Shown here: positions 5,715-11,735 of the stretch, piece by piece
How the letters are laid out: every line of letters starts with the position of its first letter
How positions within the stretch are numbered: position 1 is the stretch's first letter
Source: Candidatus Falkowiibacteriota bacterium
GTDB taxonomy: Bacteria; Patescibacteriota; Patescibacteriia; Patescibacteriales; WJLG01
Length of the DNA: 11,735 bases
NCBI GenBank assembly: GCA_014728685.1
Contig: WJLG01000088.1
Location: forward strand, 1-11,735
Direction of reading: 5' to 3'
Notes under the pieces: generated by a model
What the model saw: the letters and a program-made list of their open reading frames with translations, nothing else
Told to the model about the DNA's origin: nothing
Database searches by the model: none
Program-made: the position numbers and the translations under genes

Positions 5715-8600
5715 ATGGATTATCAAAAATCTTGGAGAGATCAAAAAAATAAAAACCACCCCCCTAAAAAAAGGTCTGGTGGTAAAAAAACCTTGAAAAA
5801 ATTCAATTTATCTAAAAAAAAGATACTTAAAGCGGGCTTGGTCCTGTTTTTGGTTTTTATTATTTTCTGTGTAGCCGCTTTTTCCTGGTTCTCCCGCGGC
5901 TTGCCGGAACCGGGGCAATTAATGGAAAGGCAAGTGGCGCAAAGCACCAAGATCTATGATCGTAGCGGCGAACACATATTATACGACATACACGGTGAAG
6001 AACAAAGAACGCTTATTAAGCTTGAGGATATCCCGGATCATGTTAAATGGGCCGCTATTGCTGTTGAAGATAAGAACTTTTATGAACACAAAGGAGTGAG
6101 TCTTTGGGGTATTTTAAGAGGAGTTGTTTGGCAAAAGATCCGTGGTAAAAGAGTCCAAGGTGGATCGACCTTAACCCAGCAATTTGTTAAAAACGCTATT
6201 TTAACCTCGGAGAGAAAAATTTCCAGAAAGATCAAAGAATGGATCCTGGCTTATAAAATGGAAAAGTCTTTTTCTAAGGACCAGATATTGGAATTATATT
6301 TGAATGAGATCCCTTACGGATCCACTGCTTATGGCGTGGAGGCGGCCAGCCGCCGCTATTTTAATAAGGGTGTCAAAGATATCACTATTGCCGAAGCAGC
6401 TATTTTGGCGGCTCTACCGCAAGCCCCGACCTACTATTCTCCCTACGGCTCCCATAAAGACGCTTTGATCGCTCGTCAGCAAACCGTTATAAATCTAATG
6501 GCTGACCAAGGATATATATCAGAAGAGCAAGCCCAAGAAGCACGTGAACAAGAATTGGAATTTGCCGAACCGGCCGCCAATATAACTGCTCCTCATTTTG
6601 TAATGTATGTCAAAGAACTGCTTACGGAAAAATATGGAGAAAAAATGGTAGAACAGGGTGGACTTAAAATATATACTACTCTTGATCTATATAAACAAGA
6701 AATAGCTGAAGAAGTTGTAGAGAAATATGGAGAAAAGAATGAAGAGAATTACGAAGCCACTAATGCTTCTTTGGTTTCTATTGATCCTAAAACCGGGCAG
6801 ATCTTAGCGATGGTCGGTTCGCGCGATTACTTTAATGATGATATAGATGGGCAAGTAAATGTCGCGATTAGTAAAAGACAGCCCGGCTCATCACTTAAAC
6901 CTTTGGTTTATGCCTCCATGTTCGAAAAAGGCTATACTCCAAACACTGTTCTTTATGATGTGGTAACTAATTTTTCAAACGACAAAGCAAACCCTTACGA
7001 GCCGAAAAATTACGACCTAAAACAACACGGGCCGGTATCAGTTAGAAAGGCTCTAGCGGGCTCTTTGAATACCACGGCGGTAAAAGCTGTATATTTGGCT
7101 GGTATAGATAATGTCTTGAAAAACGCCGAAGCTCTCGGCTATTCCACTTTAGGCCCGCAAGACGCGGAAAGGGTCGGTTTTTCCTTAGTCTTAGGCGGAG
7201 GAGAAGTTAAATTATTGGATCACACTAATGCTTATAGTGCTTTTGCTCGGGAAGGTAAGATACGGCCGGCATCTTCAATATTAAAGATCGAGGATGCTAA
7301 CGGGGATATTTTAGAAGAATGGGAAGAAAAGGACCCTAAACAAGTGTTAGATGAAAATGTAGCTAAAATGATCAATAGTGTTTTATCAGATAATGGGGCT
7401 CGAGCTTATGCTTTTGGTACAAGTAATTGGTTAACACTTGGATCAAGGCCGGTGGCCGCTAAAACCGGAACAACCAATGATTACCATGATGCTTGGACTA
7501 TTGGCTATACGCCATCAATAGTGACCGGGGTTTGGGTGGGAAACAGTGATAATGCGGCTATGAAAAGAGGTGCTTCCGGGGGAACAGTAGCCGCGCCTAT
7601 CTGGCATGATTATATGCAAAAAGTGTTGGGCGACACTCCTATAGAACAATTCAAATCTCCGGAAATAAAAGAAACCGGTAAGGCTATAATCGACGGCCAG
7701 GTGGGCGCTTCTAAGGTAAAAATAGATTCATCAACCGGGCTTTTAGCCACTGAGTTTACACCTGAAAATCTAGTGGAAGAAGTTATGTTTACCCAGCACC
7801 ACTCAATACTTTATTACGTAGATAAAGACGACCCTCTGGGTGATATTCCGCAAAACCCGGGTAAAGATCCTCAATTCCACCTCTGGGAAGAAAGGGTCCA
7901 ATTATGGGCGGAGGAGGAATTAAAAAATTCCACCTCAACCGCTATTACCTCGTCCAGTACCGCTCCAACTGAGTATGATAATGTTCATATACCGGAAAAT
8001 ATACCAGAGCTAGAAATTATCGAACCGGTCAATAATAAAACGATCACTTCTCCATACCTAACTGTTAAACTAAAAGCTACTGCTAAAAGAGGGGTGGCTA
8101 AAGTGAATTATTATTTAGATGGAACTCTTTTTGTTCAGCGTGGCGGTTATTTCTTTAATTTAAATGAATATCCGATCAATTATATTGATAATGGTTATCA
8201 TAATCTGCGCGTAGAAGTTTGTGATGATGTTTACAACTGCACTTCTAAATCAGTTGAGTTCAATTTATCATCAAGTGAAGCTGGTGTATTTGAAGAGTTT
8301 AATATTGATTGGATATCGCCGGCAAGTGGTTTAGCGGTCACTGATATTGATTTTCCTGTAAATATCCAGTTAAAAACCATTAATCCTGAGCAAATATCTA
8401 AAATAGAACTAACAGCCATTAAAGATGGTGGGTTATCAGTCCTAACCACTATAGCTCCAATAGAAAGTGAATATATAAATTGGAGTTGGGATGATCCGCC
8501 CACGTCCGGAACCTACTCTTTAACAGCCAAGGCTTATTCATGGAATAATCAAATAAAAAATACCGAATCAGTTTCAATGGTGATCAATAATATTGAATAG
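5715..8600 (+). CDS. Class A penicillin-binding protein (PBP1A type) with C-terminal Ig-like domains
   Basis: This bifunctional enzyme polymerises lipid II and cross-links peptidoglycan outside the membrane. A lysine-rich cytoplasmic head (1-37) precedes one membrane helix (about 38-59). The GT51 glycosyltransferase domain follows (about 85-260), with catalytic E118 in VEDKNFYEHKG, QGGSTLTQQFVKN, and the KMEKSFSKDQILELYLNEIPYG segment. The transpeptidase domain (about 350-650) carries all three motifs: S392-S-L-K395, S450-L-N452 and K583-T-G585. After a Ser/Thr-rich linker (about 737-753) come two Ig-like beta domains (about 761-855 and 862-960); the first has a close cysteine pair, C836 and C842. 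At 961 residues it exceeds the common 650-850, and the Ig-like part explains this. Such domains probably bind the wall or partners (inference). The ATG at 5715 puts the membrane helix in the normal place; no Shine-Dalgarno is seen. Symbols such as mrcA or ponA are used for relatives, but orthology was not tested. Confidence 0.95.
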   Translation: MDYQKSWRDQKNKNHPPKKRSGGKKTLKKFNLSKKKILKAGLVLFLVFIIFCVAAFSWFSRGLPEPGQLMERQVAQSTKIYDRSGEHILYDIHGEEQRTLIKLEDIPDHVKWAAIAVEDKNFYEHKGVSLWGILRGVVWQKIRGKRVQGGSTLTQQFVKNAILTSERKISRKIKEWILAYKMEKSFSKDQILELYLNEIPYGSTAYGVEAASRRYFNKGVKDITIAEAAILAALPQAPTYYSPYGSHKDALIARQQTVINLMADQGYISEEQAQEAREQELEFAEPAANITAPHFVMYVKELLTEKYGEKMVEQGGLKIYTTLDLYKQEIAEEVVEKYGEKNEENYEATNASLVSIDPKTGQILAMVGSRDYFNDDIDGQVNVAISKRQPGSSLKPLVYASMFEKGYTPNTVLYDVVTNFSNDKANPYEPKNYDLKQHGPVSVRKALAGSLNTTAVKAVYLAGIDNVLKNAEALGYSTLGPQDAERVGFSLVLGGGEVKLLDHTNAYSAFAREGKIRPASSILKIEDANGDILEEWEEKDPKQVLDENVAKMINSVLSDNGARAYAFGTSNWLTLGSRPVAAKTGTTNDYHDAWTIGYTPSIVTGVWVGNSDNAAMKRGASGGTVAAPIWHDYMQKVLGDTPIEQFKSPEIKETGKAIIDGQVGASKVKIDSSTGLLATEFTPENLVEEVMFTQHHSILYYVDKDDPLGDIPQNPGKDPQFHLWEERVQLWAEEELKNSTSTAITSSSTAPTEYDNVHIPENIPELEIIEPVNNKTITSPYLTVKLKATAKRGVAKVNYYLDGTLFVQRGGYFFNLNEYPINYIDNGYHNLRVEVCDDVYNCTSKSVEFNLSSSEAGVFEEFNIDWISPASGLAVTDIDFPVNIQLKTINPEQISKIELTAIKDGGLSVLTTIAPIESEYINWSWDDPPTSGTYSLTAKAYSWNNQIKNTESVSMVINNIE

Positions 8601-8610
8601 TGAGTAAAAT

Positions 8611-8640
8611 AAAAAATACCTATTTAAATAGGTATTTTTT
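8611..8640. terminator. Bidirectional terminator between the PBP gene and dnaN
   Basis: A perfect 30-base palindrome: the left half AAAAAATACCTATTT is followed by its exact reverse complement. In RNA it gives a stem with an A run before and a T run after on either strand. It sits 10 bases after the PBP stop and 21 bases beyond the dnaN stop, so one structure can end both convergent transcripts. Confidence 0.85.
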
Positions 8641-8661
8641 ATTTTATCTTTATTGTTTTAT

Positions 8662-9786
8662 TTATTGTTTTATCGGCATCACAATATATAAATACCCCTC
8701 TCCTTTTTCCGGCTTAATAACACAGGGGGTGTTATTATCTATTACCTCTATTTTGATCTTATCACTCTCCATGTTATTCAAACCATCTAAAACATATTGG
8801 TAATTAACGATTATACCATTATCCATACCTTTAGTATCAGCCTCTATTTCTGTTATATTCTCACCGGTATTACCGGAGGTTGATGAAACAACCACTTTAT
8901 TTTGCCCCCCGGGAAAATCAAGATTAACATCATTTATTCCGGTTTTTGAAAATAAAGATGATGCTTTTACTGCTCGAGAAAAATCACCTTTATCAACCAT
9001 AGATACGGTTTTTCCGGTTTGCGGTATGATCTGTTTATAATCTGGATATTGCCCCTCAATGAGCCTTGATATAAGCTCAGTTGAATCGATAATGAATAAT
9101 ATTTGGCTTTCGTTTATATAAAAATCTATTTGATCAGCCCCACCCTCTTCAATACCGCCCGAGATTATTCTTATTAATTCCTGAATAGTCCTGGCCGGCA
9201 CTATGACTTTTTGCTCATTATCGTTTGGTTTTTCTTGTTTAATAGCAACTTGGCTTTCCGCTAAACGATAACTATCTGTGGCTGCTAATATTAATTTGTC
9301 GGCTGTGAAGTTGAAAAATACTCCTGATAATTCTACTCTTGATTCGTTGTTTGAAACCGCGAACACCACTCTTGAAAGCGCTTTTTTAAGATCTTTGGTT
9401 TTGGTGGTTATTTTATTTACTTTTTCTATTTTAGGGATCAAAGGAAAATCCTCGCTGCTTTGAGTGTGTATTTTGGTTTTATAGTTTTCACACTCGATTT
9501 TTAGATCATCTCCTTCTTTTTTTAGATTGACTTTCTTGTTTGGTAATAGGTTTATATAGTCGGAAAACACTTTTGAATCAATAGTGAAATCATCTTGTTC
9601 TTCTACCTTACCTCTGATCTTATGAGTAATACCTATTTCCAAATTAGTGGCGATAAGCTTCACTCCTTCTTTTTTTACACTCATCATCACATTGCTCAAT
9701 ATTGGAAGGTTCACATTCTTTCCGGCTATATGTGAAACTATCGATAAGCCGAGTTTTAAATTTTCTTTTAGAGTTGATAATATCAT
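8662..9786 (-). CDS. dnaN: DNA polymerase III sliding clamp, beta subunit
   Basis: The beta clamp is a ring-shaped dimer that holds the replicative polymerase on DNA and recruits other factors through its hydrophobic pocket. The 374 residues fit the family's usual 365-380 and the three-fold repeated clamp fold. Recognisable parts are KNVNLPILSNVMM (about 23-35), the VFAVSNNESRVELSGVFF segment in domain 2, ATDSYRLAE, a LIEGQYPDYKQIIP segment before domain 3, and the clamp-type ending YLYIVMPIKQ. ATG 9786 is supported by the normal N-terminus MILSTLKENL. No Shine-Dalgarno precedes it; the upstream bases are an AT-rich triplet run. It lies downstream of dnaA on the same strand, the classical order near oriC, separated from it by 243 bases that may contain origin elements. 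It converges with the PBP gene. Confidence 0.96.
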   Translation of the reverse strand: MILSTLKENLKLGLSIVSHIAGKNVNLPILSNVMMSVKKEGVKLIATNLEIGITHKIRGKVEEQDDFTIDSKVFSDYINLLPNKKVNLKKEGDDLKIECENYKTKIHTQSSEDFPLIPKIEKVNKITTKTKDLKKALSRVVFAVSNNESRVELSGVFFNFTADKLILAATDSYRLAESQVAIKQEKPNDNEQKVIVPARTIQELIRIISGGIEEGGADQIDFYINESQILFIIDSTELISRLIEGQYPDYKQIIPQTGKTVSMVDKGDFSRAVKASSLFSKTGINDVNLDFPGGQNKVVVSSTSGNTGENITEIEADTKGMDNGIIVNYQYVLDGLNNMESDKIKIEVIDNNTPCVIKPEKGEGYLYIVMPIKQ

Positions 9787-10029
9787 ATATAAAATAATAG
9801 TAATAATAAGTGTTGTTGAAAAGTGGTATTTGTTTTAATCGATCTTTTTTAACCCTTGTTTTTGTTGGCTTTTTATTAATTTTTTATTTTATTTTATTTG
9901 TGTAGAAAATGTATAGATCTTTTGGTGTGTTGTTGATTAGTGTGTGGAGAGGGTTGTTGCTAACAAGTTATTAAATTTTTTTAATAACTAATCCACATAT
10001 TTATTAAGGTGCTTATCAACAAGTTATCC
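9787..10029. other. Candidate oriC segment between dnaA and dnaN
   Basis: This 243-base gap holds DnaA-box-like 9-mers on the plus strand: TAATCCACA (9989-9997) and TTATCAACA (10013-10021), each one mismatch from TTATCCACA, and TTATCCCTA (10024-10032, two mismatches) exactly 11 bases after the previous one and overlapping the dnaA stop. Weaker reverse matches lie at 9899-9907 and 9931-9939. An almost pure A/T stretch (about 9868-9898) and a TAA/TAG triplet run (9795-9809) lie toward dnaN and could be the unwinding region. The layout resembles the dnaA-dnaN half of the Bacillus subtilis origin. Origin function is inferred. Confidence 0.5.
9966..9989. repeat. Perfect inverted repeat inside the dnaA-dnaN gap
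   Basis: AGTTATTAAA (9966-9975) and TTTAATAACT (9980-9989) are exact reverse complements around TTTT. The repeat touches the DnaA-box-like TAATCCACA at 9989. It could be a weak terminator for dnaA (no T run follows on that strand) or an origin structure. Confidence 0.6.
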
Positions 10030-11403
10030 CTAAAAAGGATTGCTGTAAATTATTTGTTTTATTGATTCTATTTCTTGGATTATTTTTTCATTTTCTTTAT
10101 TTTTGATCTCATCACAGATCTTATTGTAAGCATGCATGGCGGTAGTGTGGTCTCGTCCACCTATTTCTTGGCCAATAGTTGGGTATGAGGTGTTTATCTC
10201 TTCTCTCATTAAATAAATACTTATTTGTCTTGGCCAAACAAGCTCTTTTTTCCTTCCTTTTCCAACCAGATCTTTACTAGAGATATTATAAAAATTAGCC
10301 ACTGCGTCCAAAACATCCCTCGGGCTTAAAGACCGCGATTGAGCGCTTACCAATAGGTCATTCAATATACTCTTAACGGTTTTTATACTGGGAGTGGTGT
10401 TGTTGAATTCGTGAAAAGCGATTACTTTATTCAAAGCGCCTTCCAGTTCGCGGATATTATTTTTTATATTATCAGCTATATAGTTTAGTATTTCAACCTC
10501 TAAGAAGAAATTTTTTTCTTTAGCCTTCTTTTCCAAGATGGCTATTTTGGTTTCAATATCCGGCTGAGAGACATCAACCACCATTCCAGACTCAAATCTG
10601 GAAGCCAGCCTAGCCTCAAGGGCTGGAATTAATTTTGGCGGCTTATCAGAAGTTAAGATGATCTGCCTATCGGTTTGCTGTAGTTCATTAAAAGTATGAA
10701 AAAACTCCTGCATAGTGCCGTCCTTGCCGCCCATGAATTGGACATCGTCGATCAAAAGCAGGTCTACATTTCTATATCTGTCTTTAAATTCGCGGGCCTT
10801 TCCGCTTTTTACAGATTGAATGTAGTCGTTTGTGAAGTTTTCACTCGAAGTATAGAGTATTTTGTTGGTTTTTTTGGAAACCTCGTTTCCAATAGCTTGA
10901 AGAAGATGGGTTTTTCCCAAGCCGACTCCGCCATAAATAAAAAGAGGATTATAGACTTTGCCGGGGTTATGGGCAACTGCTTGGCAGGCGGCATGGGCCA
11001 GTTCGTTGCCTTTACCGACTATGAAGTTCTCAAAAACATATTTAGAGTTCAAACCGAAGCGGTTTATAGAACTGGGCACTTCTTCAATCTCAGTTTCTTC
11101 TCTTTTTTTCTTAAAGGTTATTCTGTCTAGAATATTATTTACCGGATTGTTCTTTTTGGTGTCGACTTTGTAAATTATGGTTTTGAGCTTGCTTCCCAAA
11201 ACGTTTTCCAAGGCTTTTCCGATCTCTTCATGATACTTGGTTTCAAGCCAGGTTTTTGTAAAAGCGTTGGGCACGCAGATGATTATTTTTTCATCAACGA
11301 ATTCGGAAACAAAAGTGTTTTTAAACCAGGTGGTAAAATTGGCTTTGGATAGGTTGAGCTCGATTTCGCCCAAAACAGCCTGCCAAATTTGATCATTGTT
11401 CAT
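10030..11403 (-). CDS. dnaA: Chromosomal replication initiator protein DnaA
   Basis: DnaA binds 9-mer boxes at oriC, forms an ATP-bound filament and melts DNA to start replication. All four domains are present in 457 residues: N-terminal helicase-loading domain (about 1-75, with the W-x-x-W/F-type pattern in TTWFKNTF), a short charged linker (about 80-112), the AAA+ core, and the DNA-binding end. Seen in the core are Walker A GGVGLGKTH (158-166, K164), Walker B LLLIDD (215-220), sensor 1 LTSDKPPK (250-257), the arginine-finger box LEARLASRFESG (R269) and sensor 2 NIREL (R318). The helix-turn-helix signature GGRDHTTAMHAYNKI is at 415-429. ATG 11403 gives the standard N-terminus; the bases before it (CATCCCCCTT on the coding strand) are pyrimidine-rich and are not a Shine-Dalgarno. 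DnaA-box-like sites upstream suggest autoregulation. Confidence 0.98.
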   Translation of the reverse strand: MNNDQIWQAVLGEIELNLSKANFTTWFKNTFVSEFVDEKIIICVPNAFTKTWLETKYHEEIGKALENVLGSKLKTIIYKVDTKKNNPVNNILDRITFKKKREETEIEEVPSSINRFGLNSKYVFENFIVGKGNELAHAACQAVAHNPGKVYNPLFIYGGVGLGKTHLLQAIGNEVSKKTNKILYTSSENFTNDYIQSVKSGKAREFKDRYRNVDLLLIDDVQFMGGKDGTMQEFFHTFNELQQTDRQIILTSDKPPKLIPALEARLASRFESGMVVDVSQPDIETKIAILEKKAKEKNFFLEVEILNYIADNIKNNIRELEGALNKVIAFHEFNNTTPSIKTVKSILNDLLVSAQSRSLSPRDVLDAVANFYNISSKDLVGKGRKKELVWPRQISIYLMREEINTSYPTIGQEIGGRDHTTAMHAYNKICDEIKNKENEKIIQEIESIKQIIYSNPF

Positions 11404-11481
11404 AAGGGGGATGAACTTAAATGAGTTTTTAATAAGACTTAAATACTATAGAATATTATGAGATAAAATTCAATATCAAAT

Positions 11482-11490
11482 AGTATAGCA
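11482..11490 (-). promoter_or_regulatory. Putative extended -10 promoter of dnaA
   Basis: On the minus strand the sequence reads TGCTATACT, a TATACT box with a TGC extension. The -35 region is weak. The start would be near 11475, leaving a leader of about 70 bases. Three DnaA-box-like sites begin 31 bases upstream of it. Confidence 0.5.
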
Positions 11491-11520
11491 ATTTATAAAC
11501 CTTTTTAAAACCCTGCAAAG

Positions 11521-11551
11521 TGTTTATAAAGTGTTGATAAAAAGTGGATAA
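11521..11551 (-). promoter_or_regulatory. Three DnaA-box-like sites at exact 11-bp spacing upstream of dnaA
   Basis: Read on the plus strand these are TGTTTATAA (11521), TGTTGATAA (11532) and AGTGGATAA (11543), separated by AG and AA. Against TGTGGATAA, the reverse of the standard box, they carry two, one and one mismatches (the first only one if the fifth base is free, as in TTATNCACA). All point the same way and repeat once per helical turn, as expected for cooperative DnaA binding at an origin or at the autoregulated dnaA promoter. Confidence 0.6.
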
Positions 11552-11581
11552 ATTCTAGGTCTTTAAAGGGCTGAAAAACAG

Positions 11582-11610
11582 TTGACTTATTGATATTTTT
11601 TTGCTAACTT
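11582..11610 (+). promoter_or_regulatory. Promoter of tRNA-Asp
   Basis: TTGACT (11582-11587) and TAACTT (11605-11610) are 17 bases apart, with a TGC extension (11602-11604). The start would be near 11617, giving a 5' leader of about 43 bases for RNase P to remove. Confidence 0.6.
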
Positions 11611-11659
11611 ATATTTATATTGAAGCGGAAAAGCATTTCGTTTTTATTTTTGGTAAAAG

Positions 11660-11733
11660 GGAGCGGTAGTTCAGCTGGTTAGAACGCCTGCCTGTCACGC
11701 AGGAGGTCGCGGGTTCGAGTCCCGTCCGTTCCG
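11660..11733 (+). tRNA. tRNA-Asp (anticodon GTC)
   Basis: All arms fold by eye. The acceptor stem is GGAGCGG/CCGTTCC with one G-T pair, and the D stem is GTTC/GAAC with GG in the loop. The anticodon stem CCTGC/GCAGG holds loop CTGTCAC with anticodon GTC at 11694-11696. The variable loop is 5 bases, and the T stem GCGGG/CCCGT encloses TTCGAGT. The discriminator is G73, the aspartate identity base. The next bases are CA, not CCA, so the 3' CCA is probably added by an enzyme. The window ends two bases later. Confidence 0.97.
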
Positions 11734-11735
11734 CA

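Noticed and set aside
8600..8803. Small plus-strand ORF starting with GTG right at the PBP stop
   Set aside because: It runs through the palindromic terminator and then lies antisense over the end of dnaN; no ribosome binding site and no recognisable family.
10696..11173. Plus-strand ORFs inside dnaA
   Set aside because: They are mirror frames of a fully conserved dnaA coding sequence and show no domain of their own.
1..11735. Mobile element, CRISPR array, prophage or defence system
   Set aside because: No transposase, integrase, direct-repeat array or toxin-antitoxin-like pair could be found; the NYN protein has a housekeeping context.

Overview
The window looks like a chromosomal piece of a Patescibacteria (Candidate Phyla Radiation) bacterium, probably of the Parcubacteria side. 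The reasons are the moderately AT-rich composition, core genes with lineage-type additions (a bactofilin-like repeat protein joined to membrane helices, an S15 with a long charged tail, a class A penicillin-binding protein with Ig-like domains), and the near absence of Shine-Dalgarno sequences. Stops behave as in code 11: TGA is not read through and Trp is TGG. The phylum call is an inference from style and content; no marker phylogeny was possible.

Left part (1-4630): a 5'-truncated bactofilin-like membrane protein, then a ribosomal/RNA-turnover block. This block is rpsO with its own promoter and a leader hairpin that would cover its ribosome binding site, a terminator, a NYN/LabA-type putative RNase, and pnp. 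pnp is preceded by a long imperfect hairpin of the kind that serves as a processing and autoregulation site in other bacteria, and is closed by a strong terminator. rpsO-pnp adjacency is classical; the NYN gene between them suggests a shared RNA-metabolism theme.

Middle part (4640-8640): a GalT-like uridylyltransferase with its own promoter, then a large class A penicillin-binding protein for peptidoglycan synthesis. A perfect 30-nt palindrome lies between the penicillin-binding protein gene and the convergent dnaN and can act as a two-way terminator.

Right part (8662-11733): dnaN and dnaA, both on the minus strand in the order dnaA-dnaN, with DnaA-box-like 9-mers on both sides of dnaA. These are three boxes at exact 11-bp spacing upstream of its promoter, and a smaller group plus an AT-rich stretch and an inverted repeat between dnaA and dnaN. 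This is the layout of a bipartite oriC such as that of Bacillus subtilis, so the replication origin is probably here. A tRNA-Asp gene with a good promoter closes the window.

I did not find a mobile element, CRISPR array, phage gene or clearly new multi-gene system. The most interesting parts are regulatory: the rpsO and pnp leaders, the phased DnaA boxes, and a recurring TGC-extended -10 promoter element.
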